Shown one piece after another: positions 51,006-61,270 of a stretch of 64,000 nt of DNA (position 1 is the first letter of the stretch; every line of letters begins with the position of its first letter). Below the pieces are notes generated by a model. That model was not told the origin of the DNA, did no database searches, and saw nothing but the letters and a program-made list of their open reading frames with translations. Position numbers and translations under genes: made by a program. This stretch comes from Buchnera aphidicola (Hyadaphis tataricae) (GTDB lineage: Bacteria > Pseudomonadota > Gammaproteobacteria > Enterobacterales > Enterobacteriaceae), in contig NZ_CP034873.1 of NCBI RefSeq assembly GCF_005081445.1, positions 558,001-622,000 on the forward strand, given 5' to 3'.

Positions 51006-51983
51006 TTAACAACGATCGATTGCAAAAGAGATCACTTCATTGATGTTTTTTTCTTTTAACAATAACATCATTAACCTATCTAAACCTATGGCAACACCAG
51101 AACAATAAGGAAGCCCAGATGATAACGCATCAAGAAGCAAATTATCTATTTTTCGCACCGGTAAATTCATGGAAGCACGTTTTTTGTTATCTTGCATAAA
51201 GCGTTTTTTTTGTTCATCAACATCAGTCAGTTCATAAAATCCATTTCCTAATTCTATTCCTTTAAAAAAAAACTCAAATCGCTCTGAAATACGTGAATCT
51301 TTTGAATTAATATTCGCAAGACATGCTTGTTCTGCAGGAAAATGATAAATAAATATAGGCTTTTTTTTTCCAAGATTAGGTTCTATTTCTAAGGTAAATA
51401 ATGTTTGTATTAATTCGTTTACATGATGTTCGTTATGTATTAAATAATCTAATTTTAATTTTTTAAAAATTGTGCGCAATTCTAATATATTAGTACATAG
51501 AGGATCTATATCAAATACTTTTAAAAATATATCTTGATAAGACATTTGTTCTGATTCATGAAAATCAAAAATAGTTTGAAGAAAATGATCTATTTCTTTG
51601 ATAAATTTTTTCATTGAAAAAAACGGTTGATACCATTCTAACATAGTGAATTCTGGATTATGATATCGACCCACTTCTTGATTTCTAAAACAATGGCAAA
51701 TTTGATATATTGGTCCACTTGTTGATGCTAATAAACGTTTCATATGATACTCTGGACTTGTAATTAGCCATAATTTTAACATGTCATTTTGGTTTAATGA
51801 CAGAAAGTCTGTTTGAAATGGAGATAAATTTACATCGGTCACAGTAGATTTAGATAACATCGGTGTTTCTACTTCCATAACATTTTTTTGCAGAAAAAAC
51901 AAACGAATTTGAGAAATAATTTTTGATCGTGCAATGAGATTTTTAATAGATGCGTTAGGTTTCCATGACATTTTTTTGTTCAT
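51006..51983 (-). CDS. epmA: Elongation factor P--(R)-beta-lysine ligase EpmA
   Basis: A class II LysRS-like enzyme that attaches (R)-beta-lysine to EF-P, relieving stalling at polyproline. It has 325 residues, as in E. coli. There is no N-terminal anticodon-binding domain, which separates it from LysS. Class II motifs: VETPMLSKSTVTDVNLSPF near 38-56, CHCFRNQEVGRYHNPEFTMLEW near 95-116 (key residues R99, E102, H107, E110) and GVAIGLDRLMML near 298-309. The start ATG is at 51983. Confidence 0.95.
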   Translation of the reverse strand: MNKKMSWKPNASIKNLIARSKIISQIRLFFLQKNVMEVETPMLSKSTVTDVNLSPFQTDFLSLNQNDMLKLWLITSPEYHMKRLLASTSGPIYQICHCFRNQEVGRYHNPEFTMLEWYQPFFSMKKFIKEIDHFLQTIFDFHESEQMSYQDIFLKVFDIDPLCTNILELRTIFKKLKLDYLIHNEHHVNELIQTLFTLEIEPNLGKKKPIFIYHFPAEQACLANINSKDSRISERFEFFFKGIELGNGFYELTDVDEQKKRFMQDNKKRASMNLPVRKIDNLLLDALSSGLPYCSGVAIGLDRLMMLLLKEKNINEVISFAIDRC

Positions 51984-52105
51984 ATTAATTGATTTAAAAA
52001 TTCCTATTTAAAAACACAAAACTAAAAAATGTGTCTTACTTGTTCTAAAATAATGTTATCTTGTTTCAATCACAGTTAAACTAAGTTATTTATACAATTA
52101 AAAAT

Positions 52106-52597
52106 ATGAATAAAACTGCAATCTACCCCGGTACGTTCGACCCGATTACTTATGGTCACTTAGATATTATAACACGATCGACAAAAATATTTGATAACAT
52201 AATTATTGCTATTTCTAATAATTTAATAAAAAAACCTGTCTTTGATTTAAAAGAACGAATAGAATTAACTCGCGTTGCTACGTTGCACCTGAAAAATGTA
52301 AAAAAAATACTTGGATTTAATAATCTACTTGCAAATTTAGCAAAAAAAGAAAAAACAAATATTTTAATCAGAGGAGTTCGTACAATATTTGATTTTGATC
52401 ATGAAACAAAATTAGCAGAAATAAATAAACAAATTTATCCAGAATTAGATAGCGTTTTTTTTCTTTCTTCTAAAGAAGTATCTTTCATATCTTCATCTTT
52501 TGTTAAAGAAATTGCCAAATATAAGGGTGATACAAAACCATATCTTCCTAAAGAGGTGCATTATGCATTATTAAAAAAACTTAAATATGCGACATAA
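52106..52597 (+). CDS. coaD: Phosphopantetheine adenylyltransferase
   Basis: Fourth step of CoA synthesis: 4'-phosphopantetheine and ATP to dephospho-CoA. It has 163 residues (E. coli 159). GTFDPITYGHLDI at 9-21 holds the nucleotidyltransferase (T/H)xGH motif, LIRGVRTIFDFDHE lies near 87-100 and the second motif SFISSSFVKEIA near 128-139. The start ATG is at 52106. It ends at a strong hairpin. E. coli neighbours waaA and mutM are absent. Confidence 0.97.
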   Translation: MNKTAIYPGTFDPITYGHLDIITRSTKIFDNIIIAISNNLIKKPVFDLKERIELTRVATLHLKNVKKILGFNNLLANLAKKEKTNILIRGVRTIFDFDHETKLAEINKQIYPELDSVFFLSSKEVSFISSSFVKEIAKYKGDTKPYLPKEVHYALLKKLKYAT

Positions 52598-52635
52598 TTC
52601 CTATATAAAAAATTTCGATAAGAGGAATTAAATAG

Positions 52636-52660
52636 AATAGGGTACAACATGTACCCTATT
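52636..52660. terminator. Bidirectional terminator between coaD and the orphan gene
   Basis: A perfect 10-base-pair stem, AATAGGGTAC (52636-52645) and GTACCCTATT (52651-52660), with loop AACAT, lies between convergent coaD and the orphan gene. It is one of the cleanest hairpins in the window. Confidence 0.75.
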
Positions 52661-52705
52661 ATTTAATAATTTCCTCACTATTTAAAAAAACGTTCAGATA
52701 TAATT

Positions 52706-54141
52706 TTATTTTATAAAATGTGAATATTTAATTATTGGTAAAGCATTTGGATAAATGATTACAGTTGCTCGTATGCCAAAAGAATGATATTTATTAATAT
52801 CGTTATCGCTTATATTGTTATTTTCTAAATCAGATAAATTAGTTGCAATTAATTTAATCGCACCATCATCTAAAATATCTACTTTATAAATACTTCTAGA
52901 ATTATTTACTTGATATTGGGTTATTTCTGAATGTTCGGCAATTAATTGCAGGTAAGCTTGATGTACGATATTTGGATTAGCATATAAAGAAATCAATTTT
53001 TGATGATCTATATTTGGTACAATACGTTTAAAATCCGCCATCATTGATTGTTTATCTGCAGAAAAAATTAAATGATTATTAATAATGAATAAAGATGAAT
53101 AATAATCACTCATAAAATTTTTATCTAATGTTTCTTTAGATTTTTCATCTTGATATTGTTCTTTAAAAATATTAATCGCATTCTTAATATTTTTTGATGA
53201 ATTGAATTGAGTAGAAACTGTCCATGAACCATTTTTAGCAATGAAATCTTCATAGTAAGATTTCTCAAGGCTTTTTTGTGTTCTTGATTGGAATTTTTTA
53301 TTTTTTGGAATAATATGATTGTTTGAGTCTAAATTTAAATTGTCATCTATTCTTATTGCATCATACATTTTATCTTGATAATGACGATTTTTAGGAGCGA
53401 AATCAAAAAGATCAGGAAAAGTGCTATGAGATCCAGGATGTGTTGGATTGTTGTTAAATTTATTAACAACTTTAATTTTTCCTTCACGACGGACTTTATC
53501 AAAAACAGCCTTCATAAAATTTTTTGACGATTTAATTGTGCTTTTCAGTTCTTCAATAGTTTTAGATAATCGCACTATTGGATCATCATCGTTTGCATGT
53601 GGATCATTTGAATTAGAAAATACATCTTTAATATGTATAACATCAAAAAATTTTTGAGTGGCATTTTTTATGGTTGTACAAGTTTGGACTACAGTTTCTG
53701 AAATTTGTTCTAAAATATCTTGAGCGATATCAAGAATGTTAAAACCGACAGATTTGTTTTGAGAAAGATATGTTTCATCTTTGATAAAATTAGAATGTGA
53801 GTAATTCAGAATTTTTTTTTCATTAATGCAGAAGATTGATTATAAACATCGATTACTTCTTGTGCTTTATTTTTTGAAGAAAAAACATTTTTGTTAAATG
53901 TATTTTTCATATTTTTTTCTGATTCTTTTTTTAAAAGAATTAGCGTATTTAATGAATCTTCATATTGCTTTTCTAAATGTACTATATTTTTTTTTTTGCT
54001 ATGACCAACAGTAACATTTAACACTTGATTGACTGATTTAAATTTATTTTTGTTTAACACAAATTCATTCGTAGCATTATTTATTTTATTTGGACATTTT
54101 TTTCTTATTACATCTACATTACTGAGAAAATTAGAAAACAT
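52706..54141 (-). CDS. Orphan protein, about 478 residues, split by a poly(A) frameshift
   Basis: Two reading frames (54141-53806 and 53575-52706) belong to one gene. The upstream frame ends in a TGA right after an A9 run (sense strand; T run at 53812-53820). The downstream frame is open from that run through the whole gap to the second ORF. One extra A joins them into about 110 plus 368 residues. The start ATG at 54141 has an AGGA ribosome binding site. The protein is hydrophilic and rich in Asn, Lys and Ser, with no signal peptide or membrane helix and a likely helical segment near 55-85. I recognise no family; it may be a lineage-specific Buchnera protein. It ends at the hairpin shared with coaD. 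Confidence 0.82.
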
Positions 54142-54307
54142 AGTGTTTTGTCCTGTTTGAAGTTAATAAACGCAATTTATTATATTGTTATTTTTTGTTA
54201 GTATATTTTTATATTTTAAAAAACTGATACGTATAATAAAAATACCAATTTATATTTTAAATACATTTTTTAAAAAGTCAATTATTAATTTAAAAAAATA
54301 TAAAACT

Positions 54308-55042
54308 ATGAAAATCTATTTATCATTGCAATCTTATAACCAAAGGTTATATAAATTAATTAATTCATATAAATTACAACATAATAGTAATAGTGCTATA
54401 TCTTTAATTGTTAATGATGATACACTAGCATTATATGATCGAGAACATCCGATACAAAAAGCTATAATAATTGATTTTACTTCAAAAATACATCATTACA
54501 GATATTTAAACAAAAACAAGAAAAAAGAAATGTTGTCTAAAGCAATAGGAATAAAACAATCTTATTTTCCATTTGTTGTAGATGCAACTGCGGGATTAGG
54601 AAATGATGCTTTTTTGCTTGCATTCTTAGGTTGTCGTGTTTGCATGATAGAACGACATCCTGTCATTGCTGCTTTATTGCAAGATGGATTATACAGAGGA
54701 TGTCAAGATAAAAACATAGGGCATTGGTTGAAAAAAAGATTATATCTAATTTTTCATGATAGTTGTAATGTTTTAAAAAACTTTAAACCGGATGTCATTT
54801 ATTTAGATCCTATGTATCCTATCAATACGAAAACGGCTTTGCCGAAAAAAAATATGCAAATATTTAGAAAATTAATCAAACATGATAATAATTTTGAAAA
54901 ATTATTAATTATTTCTAGAAGAGTAGCAAAAAATAGAGTAGTTGTAAAACGTCCTCATTATGCAAAGTGTTTTCTTGAAAATCAAATAAATTTTACAATT
55001 TCAGGAAAAACTCATCGTTTTGATATATACAATCCTGTTTAA
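54308..55042 (+). CDS. rsmJ: 16S rRNA (guanine(1516)-N2)-methyltransferase RsmJ
   Basis: SAM-dependent m2G1516 methylation of 16S rRNA. It has 244 residues (E. coli 250). The SAM motif VVDATAGLGNDAFLLAFLGC lies near 96-115 (D98, G101-G103), VYLDPMYP-type motif VIYLDPMYPI near 165-174, and the C-terminal motif is KTHRFDIYNPV. I use the ATG at 54308 (MKIYLSL), matching the E. coli MKICL start; a TTG-initiated frame from 54185 would add 41 hydrophobic, non-homologous residues. It is convergent with pitA, as in E. coli. Confidence 0.94.
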   Translation: MKIYLSLQSYNQRLYKLINSYKLQHNSNSAISLIVNDDTLALYDREHPIQKAIIIDFTSKIHHYRYLNKNKKKEMLSKAIGIKQSYFPFVVDATAGLGNDAFLLAFLGCRVCMIERHPVIAALLQDGLYRGCQDKNIGHWLKKRLYLIFHDSCNVLKNFKPDVIYLDPMYPINTKTALPKKNMQIFRKLIKHDNNFEKLLIISRRVAKNRVVVKRPHYAKCFLENQINFTISGKTHRFDIYNPV

Positions 55043-55049
55043 TATAAAA

Positions 55050-55081
55050 ATAGGAGTACCAATTGAACAATGTACTCCTAT
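55050..55081. terminator. Bidirectional terminator between rsmJ and pitA
   Basis: ATAGGAGTAC (55050-55059) and GTACTCCTAT (55072-55081) form a perfect 10-base-pair stem with a 12-base loop, eight bases after the rsmJ stop and facing the pitA 3' end. Confidence 0.7.
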
Positions 55082-55105
55082 AAATCACATTTTACAATAT
55101 ATATT

Positions 55106-56581
55106 TTATATAAAGGATAATATTATCCAATATAAAAAACTTGATAAAAAAATAGATACAGGTAGAGTTAAAAGCCATGCTAATATAATGTTCTTTATAG
55201 TATTTATTTGAATACCATCGCCATCAATCAACATGGTACCAGCTACAGAAGATGCAAGAATGTGCGTAGTAGACACTGGTATGCCTGTATAACTTGCTAT
55301 ACCAATAGAACATGAAGCTGTGATTTGTGCTGACATAGCTTGTGCGTATGTCATTCGTTTTTTCCCTATTTTTTCACCAATAGTAATAACTATTCTTTTC
55401 CAACCTATCATTGTTCCCATTGATAAAGCAATGGCGACAATTAAAATAATCCATATTGGTGCATATTCAATAGTTTTTAATATATCTTGTTTATTATTCA
55501 ATAAAAAATATTTTTCTTGTAAACTGATATGATCAGTATTAATGATTTGATCAATTGAATCTGAAAAATACAATAATAAATGACGTAATTCTATTTTTTT
55601 TTGGGTATTTAATACATTGTAATCTAATACATTATTCAATAACGTTTTGGTTTTTTTAATATTTTTTTTAAAATCATATAAGTAAGTAGAGCAAATAGAA
55701 GTATTAATGATTTTGTTGTGGTTACTATGATCAGCGATGTGTTCGTGATGCTTTAAATAGTATTTTTCTAAATTATTAATTGCATTTTTTGTGGTAATAA
55801 TTTCATATTGATTAGAATTCAAATTTATTAAAAAAGCAGAAGGAAGTATACCTATTAATACTAACATAATTAATCCGATGCCTTTCTGTCCATCGTTTGC
55901 ACCATGTGCATAACTAACGCCAATAGATGATAAAATTAATGCCGTTCGAATTAAAAATGGTGGTTTTCTTTTGCCATCAACTTTTTCTCGTTCTAAAGGT
56001 GTCATATGAAGACGATGAAGTTTTTTATTGATGTTATTTGCATAATATCTTAATAAAAAAACCAAACTTCCAGCTATAATTAAACCAATAATTGGCGAGA
56101 GAACAAGAGACATAAAAATATTTGTCATTTTTGGTATATTCAATGCATGAATTAAAGATGTATCCGTAGTTATTGCATGAGTCAGTCCTATTCCGATAAT
56201 AGCTCCAATCAACGAATGTGAACTAGATGCAGGAAGACAGAAATACCAAGTAGATAAATTCCATATTATAGATGCTAATAAAATAGAAAAAATCATAGCA
56301 AGAGCTTGATTTGATGTACTATTTAAGAGCAGTTCATTTGGTAACAAATGTACAATCGCATAGGCAACAGTTAAACCTCCAAATATGACGCCTAAAAAAT
56401 TGAATATACCAGATGTAATGACTGCAATATTGGAAGGTAGAGCTCGAGTATATATTAAAGTTGATACTGCATTAGCGGTATCATGAAAACCATTAATAGC
56501 TTCATAAAATAAAACAAAAAATAATGCTAAAAAAACAAATAAACTATGATTCAAATCGGAATAAGCAAATAAATGTAGCAT
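55106..56581 (-). CDS. pitA: Low-affinity inorganic phosphate transporter PitA
   Basis: Inner-membrane metal-phosphate/H+ symporter. It has 491 residues (E. coli 499). The ATG at 56581 gives MLHLFAYSD as in E. coli; an 11-codon upstream extension is not conserved. The duplicated PiT signatures are present: FYEAINGFHDTANAV near 26-40 and SYAHGANDGQKGIG near 222-235. PASSSHSLIGA near 117-127 and PVSTTHILASSVAG near 444-457 complete the repeats. It is probably the symbiont's main phosphate importer. Confidence 0.95.
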   Translation of the reverse strand: MLHLFAYSDLNHSLFVFLALFFVLFYEAINGFHDTANAVSTLIYTRALPSNIAVITSGIFNFLGVIFGGLTVAYAIVHLLPNELLLNSTSNQALAMIFSILLASIIWNLSTWYFCLPASSSHSLIGAIIGIGLTHAITTDTSLIHALNIPKMTNIFMSLVLSPIIGLIIAGSLVFLLRYYANNINKKLHRLHMTPLEREKVDGKRKPPFLIRTALILSSIGVSYAHGANDGQKGIGLIMLVLIGILPSAFLINLNSNQYEIITTKNAINNLEKYYLKHHEHIADHSNHNKIINTSICSTYLYDFKKNIKKTKTLLNNVLDYNVLNTQKKIELRHLLLYFSDSIDQIINTDHISLQEKYFLLNNKQDILKTIEYAPIWIILIVAIALSMGTMIGWKRIVITIGEKIGKKRMTYAQAMSAQITASCSIGIASYTGIPVSTTHILASSVAGTMLIDGDGIQINTIKNIILAWLLTLPVSIFLSSFLYWIILSFI

Positions 56582-56710
56582 AATCTTTAAGCCGTTTTTT
56601 TTAATGAATTGCACTAAGTTTATTATCTGTGAGAAACTATGTTTGAGGAAAGTAAAATATTAATTTTATTCATAAAAATATTTTATGCGTTATTATCATA
56701 ACACGCTTAT

Positions 56711-57931
56711 TTATGTGAGATTATTGTTTTTTAATCTACAAGATAGCAGTATTCCTAGTAATAATACTGTTGTTATAAACATTGAAATCCCATACCATTT
56801 TGAATACATCCAAAATACACCACCAAATGTGCCAAATATGCTCGATCCTAAATAGTAAAAAAACAAATATAAAGAAGTAGCTTGGGCTTTAGCAATTTTT
56901 GTATGAGCACCAATCCAACTGCTAGCAATAGAATGAGATGCAAAAAAACCACTGGAGAAAACTATCAAACCGACAATAATTATCCATAGTTGATCGTATT
57001 GTGTGATGGATAAACCAAATAACATTAATATTAATGACATAATAAGAATGCTTTTTCGATAATATTTTTTGATTAAAATACCTGCTTTAGGCGAACTATA
57101 GACTCCAGTTAAATAAATACTAGATAATAATCCAATATTGGATTGACATAAAAAAAATGGTTCTAACATAAGACGATATCCAATATAATTAAAAATGGTT
57201 ACAAAACTACCCATAATGATAAAACCAATAACAAAAAGAATAAACAATTGACAATTTTTTAGATTTAAATAAAAACGATTAAAAAATTTTTGAAAATTAA
57301 TGGAAATAGAATAAAAATTTTTAGAGGAAGGCAGAAAATACAAAAAAAAACAAGAAGAAATGAATGAAAATATTCCAACTACTACTAGCGCAATGTTCCA
57401 AGAAAATTGTTCGACTAAAATACTACTTAAAAATCTTCCTGTAAAACCACCTATAGTATTACCGCTAATATACAAACCCATACAAAAGGATAAAGAATTA
57501 GGATGTATTTCTTCACTAATATATGTCATAGCTACCGCAACAACACCGCTTAATGCTAAACCTGTTAAAGCACGACACAACACAATAGCCGTCCAACTAG
57601 ACATCATAGAACATATAATAGTTAACATTGCTGCAATAAATAAACAAGTAGACATGAGTAATTTTCTACCTATTACATCAGACAAAGAAGCGGTAAATAA
57701 CATTCCTAATGCCATCATACCGGTTGCAGCAGACAAAGATAAGCTACTTTCAGCAGGGGTTAAATTAAACTGTTTAGAAAAAATAGGTAGAATAGATTGC
57801 ACACAGTATAAAATAGAAAAGGTTGCAAAACCACCCGAGAACAAAGCTAAAATAACTTGATTAAACTCTTTTGTATTTTTTTTTATATATTCTTTTTTTT
57901 TTAATATTGTTTTTGTATCATGTGATAACAT
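56711..57931 (-). CDS. ynfM: MFS transporter, YnfM family
   Basis: An inner-membrane major facilitator resembling E. coli YnfM (417 residues) and the drug:H+ antiporter branch; substrate unknown. It has 406 residues and about 12 helices. It shares FSGGFATFSILYCVQSILP near 33-51, the loop 2-3 motif SLSDVIGRKLLM near 83-94, TYISEEIHPNSLSFCMGLYISGN near 140-162, and MGSFVTIFNYIGYRLML near 240-256. ATG at 57931, with a TTG one codon upstream. Kept while most exporters are lost, so it may move a metabolite between partners (inference). Confidence 0.92.
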   Translation of the reverse strand: MLSHDTKTILKKKEYIKKNTKEFNQVILALFSGGFATFSILYCVQSILPIFSKQFNLTPAESSLSLSAATGMMALGMLFTASLSDVIGRKLLMSTCLFIAAMLTIICSMMSSWTAIVLCRALTGLALSGVVAVAMTYISEEIHPNSLSFCMGLYISGNTIGGFTGRFLSSILVEQFSWNIALVVVGIFSFISSCFFLYFLPSSKNFYSISINFQKFFNRFYLNLKNCQLFILFVIGFIIMGSFVTIFNYIGYRLMLEPFFLCQSNIGLLSSIYLTGVYSSPKAGILIKKYYRKSILIMSLILMLFGLSITQYDQLWIIIVGLIVFSSGFFASHSIASSWIGAHTKIAKAQATSLYLFFYYLGSSIFGTFGGVFWMYSKWYGISMFITTVLLLGILLSCRLKNNNLT

Positions 57932-57975
57932 CAAAATGTAATCCTTCTTTTTTTATCAAAAAAAACAACTCAATT

Positions 57976-58830
57976 TTACATATATATATATCCATCATAA
58001 ACATGTGTTGCAGAGCCTATCATATAAAGAGCATGTCCAACACCTTTCCATTTTATAATTAATTGACCTCCTAATAAATCGACTTGTACAGTATGATGAA
58101 GTAGTTTTTTTATAATGCCTATAGATACCGCTGCACAAGCACCACTGCCACAAGCATAGGTTTCACCTACATCTCGTTCATATACTCGCAATTTAATATG
58201 TTTCTTATTTATAATTTCCATAAATCCTACATTAACACCTTTAGGAAATAAACTATCTTTTTCTATTTTAACACCTAATTTATTTACAGGAGCATTTTTA
58301 ATATTTTGAACTTGAATAACGCAATGTGGGTTTCCCATAGAAACTACATTACAAATAACATGTTGTATGGTTAATGTTGTTAAACAATCATCATATAATG
58401 ATTTTTTACAAGAAGTAAAACTGCACAATCTAAAATCTGGTTCATCCATATTTACTTTAATCATATTATTGGATAAAAATTCAATAAATAGATTTCTTTT
58501 TTTTGTGCTAACAGAAATTTTTTTTTTATAAGTCAAGCCCTTTATTAATAAAAATAAACCAAAACATCGTGCACCATTGCCGCATTGTTCGACTTCGTTG
58601 CCATTAGCATTAAAAATCCGATAGTGAAAATCAATTAAATGATTATTTGCGTTTTCTACAAGTAGTAATTGATCAAAACCGATTCCTGTATGTCGATGAG
58701 ATAATGTTTTTATTATAGACGATGATAGAAGAAAATTTTGATTAATGCAATTAACCACCATAAAATCGTTACCTAAACCGTGCATTTTTGAAAAGTGAAC
58801 TTTTTTTTTGTTATTAAAATGTGCAATCAT
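57976..58830 (-). CDS. dapF: Diaminopimelate epimerase
   Basis: Converts LL- to meso-diaminopimelate for lysine and peptidoglycan. It has 284 residues (E. coli 274). The catalytic cysteines are Cys83 ([10 protein letters not shown]) and Cys227 ([10 protein letters not shown]); [11 protein letters not shown] lies at 13-23. Ten extra N-terminal residues come from the ATG at 58830, and no closer start exists. That extension includes an in-frame A9 run (sense strand; plus-strand T run 58801-58809). The E. coli neighbour cyaY lies divergently upstream. Lysine is an essential amino acid supplied to the aphid. Confidence 0.96.
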   Translation of the reverse strand: MIAHFNNKKKVHFSKMHGLGNDFMVVNCINQNFLLSSSIIKTLSHRHTGIGFDQLLLVENANNHLIDFHYRIFNANGNEVEQCGNGARCFGLFLLIKGLTYKKKISVSTKKRNLFIEFLSNNMIKVNMDEPDFRLCSFTSCKKSLYDDCLTTLTIQHVICNVVSMGNPHCVIQVQNIKNAPVNKLGVKIEKDSLFPKGVNVGFMEIINKKHIKLRVYERDVGETYACGSGACAAVSIGIIKKLLHHTVQVDLLGGQLIIKWKGVGHALYMIGSATHVYDGYIYM

Positions 58831-59006
58831 TTTTTGTTCCCAATAAAATTTTAAGTAATTATAAAAAAGATATTTGTATAAAATTAATTTATAAAAGTCA
58901 AAGATTTATGTCAATACTACTAGAATAGTATCTTGAAAATATATTAATATAATGATTTTATTTTTTAAAATTTGTTATAATGTATTTAAAATATAAGGAT
59001 AACAGT

Positions 59007-59351
59007 ATGAAAAAAATAGATTTAAATACAAAAAATAATTTTTATGATCTAGTTGACGATTTGTTTGCAAAAATTGAAAATAATTTAAATATATATGATG
59101 ACAAAATTGACATAGATTATGATATACAAGATTATGTTATAACAATTACTTTTTCAGATAAAAGCGTAATTATTATCAACAAACAAGAATTTTTAAATCA
59201 AATTTGGCTCGCGACTAAATTTAATGCATATCATTTTAACTATGAAGATGATACATGGGTTTGTAACCGTAGCAAAAAAAACTTTTGGGAAATATTTGAA
59301 CATTCTTGTTCTATTCAATCGAATAAAAAAATTATATTTTTTATAAAATAA
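59007..59351 (+). CDS. cyaY: Frataxin-like protein CyaY
   Basis: An iron-binding regulator of IscS-dependent Fe-S cluster assembly. It has 114 residues (E. coli 106). The start is the ATG at 59007 with AAGGA upstream; an earlier in-frame start at 58980 lacks homology. An acidic N-terminal helix ([13 protein letters not shown] near 16-28) is followed by [28 protein letters not shown] near 44-71 (N59-K60-Q61, W67) and WVCNRS near 84-89. It sits between dapF and hemC, as in E. coli minus cyaA. Confidence 0.93.
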   Translation: MKKIDLNTKNNFYDLVDDLFAKIENNLNIYDDKIDIDYDIQDYVITITFSDKSVIIINKQEFLNQIWLATKFNAYHFNYEDDTWVCNRSKKNFWEIFEHSCSIQSNKKIIFFIK

Positions 59352-59467
59352 TTTCTAATGAACATATTTACACAAATTAATAATTTTTTGCATATATATA
59401 TTTAAATATCAAGTATCTCAAATAAAACTTATAAAAACATGTACTTATCATTAATATCAATCACAAT

Positions 59468-60412
59468 ATGCAAAATCAAACATTAAGAATTGCTACTAGA
59501 AAAAGTCCATTAGCATTACAACAAACTAAATATGTTCAAGAAAAAATATTATCTTTATATCCTAATTTAAATATAAAATTAGTGCCTATTGTCACGCATG
59601 GAGATAATATTATAAATAAATCTCTTTCTAAAATCGGTGGAAAAGGATTATTTATAAAAGAACTAGAAGTTGCATTGCTTGAAAATAAAGCAGATATTGC
59701 TATTCATTCGATGAAAGATCTTCCCATGAATATTGCAAAAGACTTGTGTTTAGTCAGTATATGTAAAAGAGGAAATCCGTTAGATACATTAGTCTCTAAC
59801 CATTATCAATCAATCAATCAACTTCCTAAAGGAGCTGTCATTGGAACGTCTAGTTTACGAAGACAGTGTCAATTAATTACTTACAGACCTGATTTAATTA
59901 TTTCTCCTTTAAGGGGTAATGTCGAAACTAGAATTTCAAAACTAGATCAAGGAAAATATGATGGTCTAATTTTAGCAGCTGAAGGTTTAAATAGACTAAA
60001 TTTACAAAATCGAATTACTCAAATTATACCAGCAGAATTATCTCTTCCTTCGTGCGGTCAAGGCGCTATTGGCATTCAATCTAGAAAAAAAGATAAAAAA
60101 GTAATACTTTTTTTATCCCAACTAAATCATACCAATACATTCATAGAAATTAATGCGGAAAGAGCATTTTGCAGAAAACTAAATGCAGGATGTCAAATTC
60201 CCATAGGCAGTTACGCAATTTTAAGAAAAAATAAGTTATGGTTACGAGGATTAGTGGGTTCACCTAATGGTGAAACAATATTAAAAGGAGAAAGAATTGG
60301 TTGGTATACTACAGGGGAAAAGATGGGGTATTCTTTAGCTGATGAATTACTCAAAAACGGTGCCAAAAAAATTCTTAAGAGTTTATTTTTTAAAAAATCT
60401 TATTATATATGA
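59468..60412 (+). CDS. hemC: Porphobilinogen deaminase
   Basis: Polymerises four porphobilinogens to hydroxymethylbilane. It has 314 residues (E. coli 313). The dipyrromethane cofactor Cys242 is in [11 protein letters not shown]; the substrate motifs [11 protein letters not shown] (57-67), HSMKDLP (80-86), [11 protein letters not shown] (126-136) and [13 protein letters not shown] (148-160) are intact. It overlaps hemD by ATGA. In this host context the product probably feeds siroheme for sulfite reductase. Confidence 0.97.
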   Translation: MQNQTLRIATRKSPLALQQTKYVQEKILSLYPNLNIKLVPIVTHGDNIINKSLSKIGGKGLFIKELEVALLENKADIAIHSMKDLPMNIAKDLCLVSICKRGNPLDTLVSNHYQSINQLPKGAVIGTSSLRRQCQLITYRPDLIISPLRGNVETRISKLDQGKYDGLILAAEGLNRLNLQNRITQIIPAELSLPSCGQGAIGIQSRKKDKKVILFLSQLNHTNTFIEINAERAFCRKLNAGCQIPIGSYAILRKNKLWLRGLVGSPNGETILKGERIGWYTTGEKMGYSLADELLKNGAKKILKSLFFKKSYYI

Positions 60413-61152
60413 CAATATTAGTGATACGTCCTTCTCCGACAGGAGAAGAACTGGTAAAAAATTTAAATGAAAACGGCATTTTATCCTATCATTTTTCTTT
60501 TTATGATTTTTATCCTAGTTTTACTAAGATAAATTTGTCTAATAAAGTAGATGAATTATATCAATCAGATGTGATTGTTTTTTTTTCGAAAACATCAATT
60601 TATTATACAGATTTGTTTTTAAAACAAAAAAATTTAAAATGGCCTTTTTCTGTTAAGTATTTTACTATTGGTCAAAGTACTGCTTTTTTTCTTCATAAAC
60701 ACGTCCAAAAAAAAATTTTTTTTCCTAAAAATAATGAGAATAGCGAAAATTTATTACATTTATTAAATAAACATCTTCATAAAAAAAATAAGATCGTGTT
60801 ATTGCAAGGCGAAAATGGACGTACATTAGTACAAAAAATATTAACAAAAAACGGTTTTCAAGTCTCTGTAATAGAATGTTATAAACGAAAATTAAGAATT
60901 TCAGATATTAAACAACAAGAAAAAACATGGCGTTTATATCATATTAATGCTTTAGTAATAACAAGTAGTGAAGTTTTGTTTTGCTTAAAAAAAGTTTTTT
61001 CTAAAAATAACTGGTTATTTCAGTGTAAACTATTTGTGGTGAGTAAAAGATTATCGAAAATAGCTGAATGCTTAGGATGGAATAATATAACAGTTTCTCG
61101 TTATGCTAGTAATCATTTTTTGTTAAAAATTATACAAGAAACTAAATTTTAA
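60409..61152 (+). CDS. hemD: Uroporphyrinogen-III synthase
   Basis: Cyclises hydroxymethylbilane to uroporphyrinogen III. It has 247 residues (E. coli 246). The family is poorly conserved; [22 protein letters not shown] at the N-terminus (R6-P7, G11), [10 protein letters not shown] near 56-65 and the second domain [16 protein letters not shown] near 129-144 support the call, as does the ATGA overlap with hemC. E. coli hemX and hemY, downstream, are absent; a tRNA cluster follows. Confidence 0.93.
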   Translation: MTILVIRPSPTGEELVKNLNENGILSYHFSFYDFYPSFTKINLSNKVDELYQSDVIVFFSKTSIYYTDLFLKQKNLKWPFSVKYFTIGQSTAFFLHKHVQKKIFFPKNNENSENLLHLLNKHLHKKNKIVLLQGENGRTLVQKILTKNGFQVSVIECYKRKLRISDIKQQEKTWRLYHINALVITSSEVLFCLKKVFSKNNWLFQCKLFVVSKRLSKIAECLGWNNITVSRYASNHFLLKIIQETKF

Positions 61153-61169
61153 AAAAATAATTTAATTTT

Positions 61170-61246
61170 TGGTCGGCGAAAGAGGATTTGAACCTCTGAC
61201 CTACTGGTCCCAAACCAGTTGCGCTACCAAGCTGCGCTATTCGCCG
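61170..61246 (-). tRNA. tRNA-Pro (anticodon TGG)
   Basis: A 77-base cloverleaf with encoded CCA, matching E. coli proM: acceptor CGGCGAA, anticodon arm ACTGGTTTGGGACCAGT and T arm AGAGGTTCAAATCCTCT. TGG at wobble can read all proline codons if modified. It is last in an Arg-His-Pro minus-strand group. Confidence 0.97.
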
Positions 61247-61270
61247 TTTTTTAAAAAATTTCTTTTTTTG

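Noticed and set aside
54185-54307. N-terminal extension of rsmJ with hydrophobic residues
   Set aside because: Starts at TTG, has no homology to RsmJ and would overlap the promoter region of the divergent orphan gene; the ATG at 54308 matches E. coli.
55020-55211. 63-codon ORF spanning the rsmJ-pitA junction
   Set aside because: Covers the terminator hairpin and the pitA 3' end on the other strand; not a gene.
57360-57860. 166-codon ORF antisense to ynfM
   Set aside because: Long only because the ynfM codon pattern suppresses stops on the other strand; ynfM matches its family throughout.
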